A stretch of 64,000 bases of DNA, taken from the NCBI GenBank assembly GCA_020633335.1, contig JACKDU010000002.1, positions 930,001 to 994,000 on the forward strand, in the 5' to 3' direction. A model generated the notes under the pieces. It saw nothing but the letters and a program-made list of their open reading frames with translations. It made no database searches and had not been told where the DNA came from. Origin of the DNA: Myxococcales bacterium. GTDB lineage: Bacteria; Myxococcota_A; Polyangia; Nannocystales; Nannocystaceae. A program made the position numbers and the translations under genes. Each line of letters opens with the position of its first letter. The first letter of the stretch is position 1. Shown here piece by piece: positions 1 to 8,011 of this stretch.

Positions 1-2822
1 CCGAGGAGGCGCCAGGCCTCGACGGTCTCCTGGAGCTGACGAAAGCCCGGGTAGGCCGCCTCGGTCGAGCGCAGGAGCGCGGCCCGGACGCTCTCGATCC
101 GCCCCTCGCGCTCGGGGAGCTCGCGGATCAGCTCGGCGAGGACGTCGAGCGCGTCGAGGGTCTTGTCGCCCTGGGTGCCGACGTAGGCGAGGAGCGCCCC
201 CGGAGCGCCGGCCCGCACCCCCTCGTAGTAGCGGCCGCGCGCCGAGTAGGCGAGCGCCCGCAGCTCGCGGATCTCCTGGAAGATGAGCCCGCCCATCCCG
301 CCGCCGAGGTACTCGTTGAAGCCCGCGAGGCCGACCCGCTCGTCGCCGGCGATCGCCTTGCCCTCGACCAGCGCGTAGACGTGGGTCTGGAGGCTCTGGC
401 GGCGCTTGACCAGGAAGACCCGATCGCGCTCGCGGACGATCCGCTCGCGGACCACCCTGGGCTTCGCCGGCGCCAGCTTGTCACGGAAGCGGACCGCCGC
501 GCCGACCTCGCGGGCGACCTCGGCGGCCGAGCGGCGGCCGACGTAGCGCACCGTCACCGCGTGGCCCTGCGCGCGATCGAGCGCCTTGATCAGATCACGC
601 GGCCGGAGCCCGCGGAGCTCCTGGGGGCCGACGTCGCGGAGGTAGGTCGAGAGCTCGCCGTAGCTCGCGTACTCGCGGAGCGCGTCGGCGATCACGCTGG
701 GTTGGCGGCGCTCGACCAGCGCCCGCCCCCAGCGCTCGCGGCGGACCCGACGGAGCGCCGCCCGGTCCTCGGCGGGCCCGCGGAGGATCTCGTCGACGAG
801 CGCGAGCGAGGCCCCGAGCCCGGCCTCCGGGCCCTCCAGGCGGAAGATCAGCGCCTCCTCGGTCGCCTCGACCTCGAGGGTCGTCGCCAGCTCAAAGAGC
901 GCCGCCCGCAGGGCGTCGGCGTCGCGCTCGCGGGTGCCGACGCTCTTGAGGTAGTCGCCCACGACCCCGAGCTCGCGGATCGCGTAGCGGCCGACGCCGA
1001 AGCGGAGCTCGAGGGTGTAGAGCTCGTTGAAGGGGTTGGCGCTCGCCTCGACGACCACCCCGGGGGCGACCATCGCCCGATCGATCGCCCGGGCGAAGTC
1101 GACGTAGCGCGGCGAGGCCGGCGGATCCGGGCGCTCGTGGAGGCGCCGCGCGAAGGCCGAGCGGCGGCCGGCCGCCGGCTTGATCGGCTTCAAGACCGGC
1201 TTCTCGAGGCGATCCTTGCCGGGGAAGCCGACCCGCGAGTGGAAGGCGAGGTAGTCGTCGCCGTAGTAGCGCTCGGCGGCGGCGATCACCGCCTTGCGAT
1301 CGACCGCGGCGAGGCGGGCGAGCGCGTCGACGCTGGTCGCCCACGAGTGGCCGCGGCCGAAGCTCGCCACCATCTCCAGGACCCGCTCCTGGTTGCTCTC
1401 CCACTTGCGGGCGTAGCGGCCGAGGAGCGCCCGCCGGGCGGCGTCCAGCTCGGCGTCGCTGAACTCGCCGCGGCGCAGCGCGCCGATCGCCCCGAGGAGC
1501 CGCCGCTCGGCGCCCGCGAAGGTCTGGGTGACCAGGCGGGGGACGACCGCGACCAAGCCGACGCCGTACTCGTTGAGCGGGATCGGCACCGCCTGGGCGA
1601 ACAAGACCGCCCCCGAGCGGCCGAGCTGATCGAGGCGCCCGGCCCCCTGCTCGTTGGTCAGGAGCTCGTTGCAGACCAGCACCGCCGGGTGATCGGGGTG
1701 GCCCTCCGGCGGCAGGCGGAAGCCGAGGCCGAGCGCCCGCACCGGGGTCATCCGCACGGTCGCGCTCGATCGGCCCTCCTTGGCCGCGACCGCCGGCTTC
1801 GCCGCCCGCTCGTAGTGGCTCTTGGGCCAGGTCCCAAAGGTCTCCTCGATCCGCGGCCAGATCGCCTCGGGGTCGAGGTCGCCGGCGAGCACCAGCGCCA
1901 TGTTCTCCGGGACATAGTGCCGGCGGTAGAAGGCGTACATCTCGCGGAGCGAGGGCCGCTTGAGGTGATCGACCGAGCCGAGGATCGTCTGGGTGCCGTA
2001 GGGGTGGCCGGGGAAGAGCTTGGCGAGGAACTCGTCGGCGATCGGATCGTAGCCGTCCATCGCCCGGTTCTTCTCCTCGTAGACCGTCTCGAGCTCCGAC
2101 GGGAAGAGGCGGAAGACCGGCGCGCGGAAGCGGTGGCTGTAGACCGCGAGCCAGCGGTCCAGACTCCGGGCCGGGAGCTCGTTGTGGTAGACGGTGATGT
2201 CCGGGGTCGTGAAGGCGTTGACCCGCTCGGAGCCGAGGTCCTGGAGGACCCGATCGAGCTCGCCGGGGATCGCGTGGCGCCCCGCCTCCTGGGCGTGGCG
2301 CTCGATCTCGGCGTAGATCGCCGCGCGCCCGTCGTCGTCCTTGGGATCGAGGGTGCGCAGCCGCTCGTAGAGCGCCTCGATCGCCTCGAGGTGCGGCGAC
2401 TCGGCGGCGTAGTCGACGGTCCCGAGCTCGGCCGTCCCCTTGAAGAGCATGTGCTCGAGGTAGTGGGCGATCCCGGTCGCGCTCGCCGGATCGTCGCTCC
2501 CGCCCGCCCGGACGACGACCGCGCCGAAGACCCGCGGGACCTCGTGGTTCTTGCTGATCAGCACCGTCAGGCCGTTGGCGAGGCGGCGCTCGCGGACGCC
2601 GATCGGATCGCCCTCGAAGGTGCGAAACGCGGCCTCGCCGTCGGCGCGGACGATCGCCACCTCCGCCCCGGCGCTCGCATCGGCCTCCGCCTCCGCCGCC
2701 TCCGGAGCCGCGAGCGCGGGCGACGCGGCCAGGAGCCCGGCGAGGAGGAGCGCGCCGGGTGCCAGGGCGAGCGCGCGCGCCCGCGCACCAACGGCCGCGC
2801 GCGCTGGGGATCGTCGTCGCAT
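1..2822 (-). CDS. M16 family zinc metalloprotease (insulinase/pitrilysin type), 3' end outside the window
   Basis: A secreted or periplasmic zinc endopeptidase of the M16 family that would degrade peptides. A signal peptide covers roughly residues 1-39 (Arg-rich start, Leu/Ala core, ASPALAA cleavage region). The inverted zinc motif HYLEH lies at residues 120-124, followed by MLFKGT as in true M16 proteases. A downstream Glu in VYEEKNRAMD is the expected third zinc ligand. A second, non-catalytic M16 half follows with the substrate-binding Arg/Tyr signature (RELRALAYSARGRY). About 940 codons are visible and the frame is still open at the left edge, so the C-terminus is missing. The ATG at 2822 is chosen because the signal peptide starts there. 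It is transcribed toward the window edge, downstream of the VanX-like gene. Physiological substrates cannot be told from sequence. Confidence 0.93.
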   Translation of the reverse strand, partial: MRRRSPARAAVGARARALALAPGALLLAGLLAASPALAAPEAAEAEADASAGAEVAIVRADGEAAFRTFEGDPIGVRERRLANGLTVLISKNHEVPRVFGAVVVRAGGSDDPASATGIAHYLEHMLFKGTAELGTVDYAAESPHLEAIEALYERLRTLDPKDDDGRAAIYAEIERHAQEAGRHAIPGELDRVLQDLGSERVNAFTTPDITVYHNELPARSLDRWLAVYSHRFRAPVFRLFPSELETVYEEKNRAMDGYDPIADEFLAKLFPGHPYGTQTILGSVDHLKRPSLREMYAFYRRHYVPENMALVLAGDLDPEAIWPRIEETFGTWPKSHYERAAKPAVAAKEGRSSATVRMTPVRALGLGFRLPPEGHPDHPAVLVCNELLTNEQGAGRLDQLGRSGAVLFAQAVPIPLNEYGVGLVAVVPRLVTQTFAGAERRLLGAIGALRRGEFSDAELDAARRALLGRYARKWESNQERVLEMVASFGRGHSWATSVDALARLAAVDRKAVIAAAERYYGDDYLAFHSRVGFPGKDRLEKPVLKPIKPAAGRRSAFARRLHERPDPPASPRYVDFARAIDRAMVAPGVVVEASANPFNELYTLELRFGVGRYAIRELGVVGDYLKSVGTRERDADALRAALFELATTLEVEATEEALIFRLEGPEAGLGASLALVDEILRGPAEDRAALRRVRRERWGRALVERRQPSVIADALREYASYGELSTYLRDVGPQELRGLRPRDLIKALDRAQGHAVTVRYVGRRSAAEVAREVGAAVRFRDKLAPAKPRVVRERIVRERDRVFLVKRRQSLQTHVYALVEGKAIAGDERVGLAGFNEYLGGGMGGLIFQEIRELRALAYSARGRYYEGVRAGAPGALLAYVGTQGDKTLDALDVLAELIRELPEREGRIESVRAALLRSTEAAYPGFRQLQETVEAWRLL

Positions 2823-2885
2823 CGCCCGGGAGTATCACCGCGCCGCGGATCGGTCGAGGGGGCGCGGCCGGCGGTCGTCAGCGCC

Positions 2886-3722
2886 TCAGGGCCCGCGACG
2901 CTCCCAGTAGAGCGGCCCCGCCGGCCAGGGTCCCGTGCAGGTCCAGACGAAGTCGGCGAGCGGCTCCCGCGGCCCGCGGAACGAGTAGTGCCACCACTCG
3001 GTCTTCAGCGCCGCGAAGCCGGCCGCGTCCATCGTCTCGCGGAGGAGCCTTCGGTTCGCCAGGACCTCGGCGGGGAGCCCCTTGTACGTGTGGTACGAGC
3101 GGGCGCTGAAGGCGTCGTAGGCGGTCCCCATGTCGAGCTCGGCGCCCTCGCGGTCGACGATCGTCAGGTCGACGGCCATCCCGCGGTTGTGCATCGACCC
3201 CGTCGTCGGCGGCGCGACCGCGCGGGGATCGGGCGTGATCTCCCAGAGGCGCGCCTGGATCGGCGTCGGGCGGTAGCAGTCGAAGAGCTTGAGGCCGCCG
3301 TAGCCGGCGTCCTGGAGCGCGCGGTGGGCCCGGACCAGCGCCTCGGCGACCGCCGGTCGGAGGAAGCAGCGGCCGCAGGGATAGAGCGGCTCGCCGACGA
3401 AGTTGTCGGCGGTGGCGTAGCGGATGTCGAGGACGACGCTCGGATCGAGCGCCTGGACCTCGCGCCAGGCGTCGAGGTCGTAGTCGACCGGTGCGGCCTC
3501 TGCGGCCTCGCCGGACGTCGCGCCCTCGTCCCCCACCTCGCCGGACGAGCCAGCGTCGGGCTTGGCGTCCGCGACCGCGTCGCCTCCTGAGCTCGCGTCA
3601 CCTGGCCGCTCGACCATCGCGTAGACCGGGTGCTGCGCCTCCACCTCGCCCGCGCCCCGGCAGCCGACGCTGGCGAGGAGGAGGACGACGAAGAGGGAGG
3701 CGCCGCCGAGCCGCTCGCGCAC
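2886..3722 (-). CDS. D-alanyl-D-alanine dipeptidase, VanX/DdpX family, probable lipoprotein
   Basis: Hydrolyses D-Ala-D-Ala (M15D zinc peptidase). All family landmarks are present in 278 residues: FDCYRP with the transition-state Arg at 151, the zinc motif SMHNRGMAVD at 176-185, and EWWHY at 242-246 supplying the catalytic Glu and third His ligand. The N-terminus is a signal peptide ending in ASVGC (Cys21), a slightly unusual lipobox, followed by a 50-residue Gly/Ser/Asp/Ala linker, so the enzyme should be tethered outside the cytoplasm. Resistance VanX is cytoplasmic. An exported form would instead recycle D-Ala-D-Ala released from peptidoglycan or prey cell walls, like DdpX. No vanH, vanA or vanRS genes lie next to it. 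It sits 63 bases upstream of the M16 gene on the same strand. Confidence 0.93.
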   Translation of the reverse strand: MRERLGGASLFVVLLLASVGCRGAGEVEAQHPVYAMVERPGDASSGGDAVADAKPDAGSSGEVGDEGATSGEAAEAAPVDYDLDAWREVQALDPSVVLDIRYATADNFVGEPLYPCGRCFLRPAVAEALVRAHRALQDAGYGGLKLFDCYRPTPIQARLWEITPDPRAVAPPTTGSMHNRGMAVDLTIVDREGAELDMGTAYDAFSARSYHTYKGLPAEVLANRRLLRETMDAAGFAALKTEWWHYSFRGPREPLADFVWTCTGPWPAGPLYWERRGP

Positions 3723-3767
3723 CGCCGGAGGATAGCAGCCGCGGGCGCGCGCCGGCGCCCGCGCTCG

Positions 3768-5057
3768 CTACTGCGGGATGATCGACTCGCAGCCGAACTT
3801 GACGTCGACCTTGGCCATCGGGTTGGCCTGGATCTTCGTGCAGAGCGCCGGACAGGCGTAGATCTTGGTCGGCATGTCGTTGTCGTCGTAGTACCAGGCC
3901 TCGAGGTTGCCGCAGGCGTCGGCGCTGTCGACCTTGGGGATCACCTGCTTGCCGCCCATGCCGTCGAGGTAGTCGACGTTGACCTTGCCGAAGTCGAGGT
4001 CCATCCCCATCGGCTCCGGGATGTCCCACTCGCAGGCGATCGTCGCCTCCTGGACGACCTCCATCGAGAGGGTCGTGAAGAGCTCGGTGAACTTCTGCTT
4101 GCCGCCGTCGCAGAGCGGCCCGAGGACCCCGCCGGTGAGGGAGACGAGCTGCTTGTAGACCTTGCCCTCGTCGGCGATCGTCGCGCAGCAGACCGGGTCC
4201 TGGGCGCACTTGAACACGTCGCCGACGTCCCAGGTGCCGACGATCGCGTGGAACTTGTAGTCCTCGTAGCTCGGCCCGAACGCCTTGAACATGGTGTGGA
4301 AGGTGTTGGCGGCCATGTTCGCGTTGTCGTCGGAGACCACGACGACGTGCTTCTGGCCGTCCGGCCGCATCATGTCCTGCCAGTCCGCGAAGTGGTTCAG
4401 GATCTTGTCGAGCGCGTCGTTCGAGCCGACCCCGTCGTTGACGTGCTTGTAGCTCGGCGGCTTGTCGTCGACCGGGCAGGCGCCCGAGCCCAGCGGCGGG
4501 GCGATGCAGATGTTCGAATTCGAGATCAGGACCACGTGCGCGTCGATGCCGCTCTGGATGATCTGATTCGAGAAGGTGTTCATGTTCTTTTGAACCTCCC
4601 CCTCCTCGAAGTCCATGCTCCCCGAGTTGTCGATCGCGAAGATGATGTCGGCCGGCTGCTTCTTGTTCTCGGCCATCACCGTGACCTCGGCGCAGCTCCC
4701 CTCGGTGTCGCTATCGCTGCCACCGCTGGTGGTCGGGTCGCCGGTGGTCGGGTCGGAGCTCGCGCTCGTCGAGCTCGCGCTCGCGCTCGCGCTCGTCGTC
4801 GAGCTGGTGCCGTCGCTGCTCGCGGAGGAGGCGCTGGTGCTCGCGTCGCCGCCGCTCGATCCCTCGGAGTCCGATCCCGAGCCGCTCTCGGAGCCGCCCG
4901 AGGTGTTGGCCGCGGTCGCGCTCGAGGCCGAGGTGACGAAGCCGCTGGCGCTCACCGAGGCGCTCGCGGAGCCCGACTCCCGGGAGTCGTCGCCACAGGC
5001 GAGGAAGAGGGCCACGATGCCCAGAGAGAGCCGTCGATCCATCCGTAGACGCGTCAT
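3768..5057 (-). CDS. Lipoprotein with Ser/Gly/Thr-rich stalk and von Willebrand factor A domain
   Basis: A signal peptide ends in FLAC (Cys21), followed by about 100 residues made almost entirely of Ser, Gly, Thr and Ala, then a VWA domain. The MIDAS metal site is intact: DNSGSM begins at residue 143 in the context DIIFAIDNSGSM. VWA domains bind protein ligands or each other through a divalent cation. Cysteines in the C-terminal part suggest disulphides. The start at 5057 is preferred because GGAGG lies 12 bases upstream. ATG 5042 would also give a good lipoprotein signal. Partner and function are unknown. It is one of several proteins of this stalked design in the window. Confidence 0.88.
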   Translation of the reverse strand: MTRLRMDRRLSLGIVALFLACGDDSRESGSASASVSASGFVTSASSATAANTSGGSESGSGSDSEGSSGGDASTSASSASSDGTSSTTSASASASSTSASSDPTTGDPTTSGGSDSDTEGSCAEVTVMAENKKQPADIIFAIDNSGSMDFEEGEVQKNMNTFSNQIIQSGIDAHVVLISNSNICIAPPLGSGACPVDDKPPSYKHVNDGVGSNDALDKILNHFADWQDMMRPDGQKHVVVVSDDNANMAANTFHTMFKAFGPSYEDYKFHAIVGTWDVGDVFKCAQDPVCCATIADEGKVYKQLVSLTGGVLGPLCDGGKQKFTELFTTLSMEVVQEATIACEWDIPEPMGMDLDFGKVNVDYLDGMGGKQVIPKVDSADACGNLEAWYYDDNDMPTKIYACPALCTKIQANPMAKVDVKFGCESIIPQ

Positions 5058-5226
5058 GTGAAGCGAGAACCTCCGAAGGTACCGACTACACCAGCATCGG
5101 ATCGCCCGCAACGACCGCGCCCACACAGGATGTACTGGCACAGAAATTAGCGTTGTTTAGCTGACAACGCGGCGCAAATCGAGGCAGAGCGCCCCCACAT
5201 GCCAGCGCAGGTGTCCCCGGTGGGCG

Positions 5227-5667
5227 TCACCCTGCCCCGCCGCCGGCGGCCCCGAGGTGGACCATGAAGCGGAGGAGATCGGTGCTCGTCACCAGGCCCT
5301 TGATCCGGCGCTCCCGGTCGACCACGGGGAGCGCGTGGAAGCTCCCGGAGGCGAGGATCTCGGCCGCCCGGAGGATCGTCTCGGTGGCCCCGATCGTCAC
5401 CAGATCGCGGGTCATCAGCTCGCGGATCGGGTATCGGGTGTCGACATAGGTCTCGAGGTAGCGGCGATCGACGCCGAAGTCGCCGAGCCCGAGGTGGAGG
5501 AGATCGGCGGCGCTGACCATCCCCACCAGGATCCCCTCCTCGGCGACCGGGACGTGGTGAAAGCGGTGCTCCTTCATCAGCCGCCGGACCTCGCTCACCG
5601 GCCGGTCGGGGCGGACCGAGTAGACCGGGACGCTCATGATCCGGGCGACGGGATCGTGGAGGTTCAC
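5227..5667 (-). CDS. Tandem CBS domain protein
   Basis: A 146-residue cytoplasmic protein consisting of two CBS motifs. The first spans about residues 8-65 (ARIMSVPVYSVRPDRPVSEV through MVSAADLL). The second spans about 80-138 (IRELMTRDLVTIGATETI through GLVTSTDLLRF). Paired CBS domains form a Bateman module that binds adenine nucleotides and usually regulates a partner. No catalytic domain is attached. The GTG at 5667 is chosen because it includes the complete first beta strand. The internal ATG at 5637 would cut into the first CBS repeat. The frame stays open far upstream but that part is Arg/Gly-rich antisense-like sequence. The regulated target is not evident from the neighbours. Confidence 0.88.
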   Translation of the reverse strand: MNLHDPVARIMSVPVYSVRPDRPVSEVRRLMKEHRFHHVPVAEEGILVGMVSAADLLHLGLGDFGVDRRYLETYVDTRYPIRELMTRDLVTIGATETILRAAEILASGSFHALPVVDRERRIKGLVTSTDLLRFMVHLGAAGGGAG

Positions 5668-5771
5668 CCGGAGAGATGTACACCACCAACGACCGCCGAT
5701 CCAAACCGGGGCGACCTGGCCCTTCGACCCTGGCCCTCTCGACCGGCGCCGCTGCGCCGCTGCGCCGCAGA

Positions 5772-6023
5772 TCAGGGCCCGAGCGCGCCCCAGGAGTCGT
5801 CGACCGCCAGCCCCTCGGGGCCCGGGAGGCCGAGCTCGGCGGCCGACACTGCGTCGTCGATCGCCGGCCCGACGCCGCAGGGGCGCTCGCCCTCCGAGGC
5901 CGCGAGCGCGACCCCGAGGGCCGCGCCGCAGAGCGCCAGGACGACGCCGATCGCCGCGCCCCGACGCGCCTCCGAGCCGCTCACCCGCCCCACCGTCGAC
6001 CTCGCCATCACCATCACCATCAT
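5772..6023 (-). CDS. Small predicted membrane or secreted protein, unknown function
   Basis: An 83-codon frame with strong G/C third-position bias typical of real genes here. It begins with a run of Met/Val codons, so the true start could be any of several ATG or GTG triplets between 6023 and 6006. A hydrophobic stretch at about residues 24-43 (AAIGVVLALCGAALGVALAA) could be a signal anchor or an uncleaved signal peptide. A short acidic tail follows. It lies between the CBS gene and the divergent thioesterase gene. No family is recognised. Support is codon use and the hydrophobic helix only, so it may be a spurious frame. Confidence 0.45.
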   Translation of the reverse strand: MMVMVMARSTVGRVSGSEARRGAAIGVVLALCGAALGVALAASEGERPCGVGPAIDDAVSAAELGLPGPEGLAVDDSWGALGP

Positions 6024-6142
6024 CCGAGGATAGGCCGCCGCGGGGAGGGCCGTCGAGCCCCGACGTGCGCGCGCGCGCGCGGGTGAGGCCGGTCACCCGC
6101 AGCCGGCCGACCGGGCGCTCCGCCGGCGCTACTCTTCAGGCC

Positions 6143-6577
6143 ATGCGCTTCTTCGAGATCGTCCACGGCGTCTACTTCGACGACCTCGACGCCTTCCAGA
6201 TCCTCCACAACGCCCGCTACCTCCTCCTCTTTGAGCACACGATCGGCGCCTTCTGGCGGCACCTCGGGTGGGCCGGCAAGCTCGACTTCAACGCCAACAA
6301 CGACCAGCACCACCTGGTCCGCGCCAACCACATCGAGTACCTCCACCCGGTCGAGGGGACCGGCCAGGTGCGGGTGCGGGTCTGGGTCGAGCGCCTCGGC
6401 CGGAGCTCGGCGACCTTCGGCTTCCGCGTGCTCCCCCTCGATCAGGACGTCGACTACGCGATCGGCCACCGCGTCCTCGTCCGCGTCGATCCCGAGACCC
6501 GCAAGGCGACGCCGTGGAGCGACGAGTTCCGGGCCAAGCTCGCGCCCTACCGCAAGGACGCCGACCCCTCCTCCTGA
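6143..6577 (+). CDS. Acyl-CoA thioesterase, 4-hydroxybenzoyl-CoA thioesterase-like hotdog fold
   Basis: A 144-residue single hotdog domain of the YbgC/FadM type, predicted to hydrolyse acyl-CoA or acyl-ACP thioesters in the cytoplasm. The N-terminal signature is recognisable: VYFDDLDAFQILHNARYLLLFE contains the conserved catalytic-region Asp residues and the N..Y spacing, although the usual Gly-His after the second Asp reads Ile-Leu-His. IEYLHPVEG and the later beta strands match the family layout. Length is normal. The start is the ATG just before the signature; the ribosome-binding site is weak (CAGG). Substrate chain length cannot be inferred. Confidence 0.85.
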   Translation: MRFFEIVHGVYFDDLDAFQILHNARYLLLFEHTIGAFWRHLGWAGKLDFNANNDQHHLVRANHIEYLHPVEGTGQVRVRVWVERLGRSSATFGFRVLPLDQDVDYAIGHRVLVRVDPETRKATPWSDEFRAKLAPYRKDADPSS

Positions 6578-6657
6578 GCCGCGCGCTCGCGCGCGCACCC
6601 CTGCCCCCCCTCAGAGCCCGCGCCGCGTCTCGCTCGGGCTGCTACGATCAGGGCCTC

Positions 6658-7953
6658 GTGGCGCTCCCCGGCCGGTCTCCCAGGATCTCGCGCGCTCTCC
6701 TCCTCGCGCTCGTGCTCGCGGTCGGCGGCGGCTGTGCGGGCGGGCCCGCCGGCACCGCGAGCGAGGGCAGCAGCAGCGGCGCCTCGACCAGCGAGGCGAG
6801 CGGCGGCGTCACCAGCAGCGGCGCCACCCAGGGCGACCCGACGAGCGCGACGGCCACCGAGCCCGCGACCTCGACGACCTCGACGAGCGGGGGCACCGAG
6901 AGCGGCGGCGATCCGTCGACCACCGCCGTCGACCCGCCCTGCGCCCCCGAGATCGACTCGATCTACAAGACGATCTTCCTCGCGCGCTGCGGCAGCATGG
7001 AGTGCCACGACAGCGTCCAGCCGGCGGCCGGCCTCAACCTGGTCTCGCCGGGGGTCGCCGACCGCCTGGTCGGGGTCGCGGCCAAGGGCTGCCCTGGGTG
7101 GCTCCTGGTGACCCCGGGCGCGCCGGCGGACTCGCTCCTCGTCGACAAGGTCGCGGGCTCGCCGAGCTGCGGCGCGCCGATGCCGGTCGGCGGCGAGCCG
7201 CTGGACGACGCGCTCCTCGCCTGCCTGAGCGGCTGGATCGACGACGCGGTCCCGACCTGCGAGACCTGCGGCGGGCTCGCCTGCGTCGACCTCAAGGGCG
7301 ACCCCGACCACTGCGGCGAATGTGACACCGTCTGCCCGCCGGGGGCGAGCTGCGCCAAGGGGAGCTGCGCCTGCCCGCAAGGACAGGATCTCTGTGTGGA
7401 CGGATGCGCCGACCTCAAGGCCGACTCGGCCCACTGCGGCGGCTGCGACATCGCCTGCCCCAAGGACCATGTCTGCGCGGCCGGCGAGTGCGCGCTCGAG
7501 TGCGGCGACCTCACGCCCTGCGACGGCGTCTGCGTCGACGTCGAGGTCGACCCGGCGAACTGCGGCGGCTGCGGGCTCCCCTGCGCCGCCGGCACGACCT
7601 GCCAGGCCGGCGCCTGCGTCTGCGACGGCGACCTCGGCACCTTCGCCGCGGTCCAGCCGATCCTCGCGACGAATTGCGCGATGCCCGAGTGCCACGGGCC
7701 GCCGACCAACGAGGCCGGCCTCGACCTCTCCCCCCAGGGCGCCTGGGCCTCGCTGGTCGGCGTCACCAGCCTCCAATGCGGCGATCAGGACCACGTCGTC
7801 CCCGGCGACCCGGCGGCGAGCTACCTCGTCGACAAGCTCCTCGGGGTCAAGCTCTGCGACGGGCTGCAGATGCCGAAGCAGGCGCCGCCGCTCGGCGACG
7901 CCGAGCTCGCGGCGATCACCGGCTGGATCTGCGCGGGCGCCCCCAAGCTCTGA
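6658..7953 (+). CDS. Lipoprotein with two CX4CH cytochrome-like domains flanking Cys-rich repeats
   Basis: A 431-residue lipoprotein read from a GTG at 6658. A hydrophobic signal ends in VGGGC (Cys26), followed by a Ser/Thr/Gly stalk to about residue 92. Two related domains resemble planctomycete-type cytochrome c modules (start ILxxxC, middle PGxPxxSxLVDK, late MP, end xxxWI), at about residues 98-200 and 328-431. Each has C-x4-C-H (CGSMECH at 111-117, CAMPECH at 340-346) where such modules normally have CxxCH. Between them lie three Cys-rich repeats of the form DPxxCGxCxxxCxxGxxCxxGxC (about 205-325). Whether heme is bound is uncertain. The following PI-PLC-like lipoprotein gene starts 58 bases downstream and may be cotranscribed. 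Confidence 0.85.
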   Translation: MALPGRSPRISRALLLALVLAVGGGCAGGPAGTASEGSSSGASTSEASGGVTSSGATQGDPTSATATEPATSTTSTSGGTESGGDPSTTAVDPPCAPEIDSIYKTIFLARCGSMECHDSVQPAAGLNLVSPGVADRLVGVAAKGCPGWLLVTPGAPADSLLVDKVAGSPSCGAPMPVGGEPLDDALLACLSGWIDDAVPTCETCGGLACVDLKGDPDHCGECDTVCPPGASCAKGSCACPQGQDLCVDGCADLKADSAHCGGCDIACPKDHVCAAGECALECGDLTPCDGVCVDVEVDPANCGGCGLPCAAGTTCQAGACVCDGDLGTFAAVQPILATNCAMPECHGPPTNEAGLDLSPQGAWASLVGVTSLQCGDQDHVVPGDPAASYLVDKLLGVKLCDGLQMPKQAPPLGDAELAAITGWICAGAPKL

Positions 7954-8011
7954 TCGACCAGGGCGATCGGGGCCGTTGCGGGGCGGCGCCGCGCGGGTGA
8001 TCCTGGGCGCG

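Noticed and set aside
381..3590. Long plus-strand open frame of over 1000 codons opposite the M16 and VanX genes
   Set aside because: It is an antisense shadow caused by high GC; it reads as Arg/Ala/Asp/Val-rich filler without motifs, while the opposite strand encodes two complete enzymes.
3768..5057. Possible MoxR-VWA operon linking the VWA lipoprotein to the MoxR gene
   Set aside because: The genes are 6 kb apart with unrelated genes between them, and the VWA protein is an exported lipoprotein whereas MoxR partners are usually inner-membrane or cytoplasmic.
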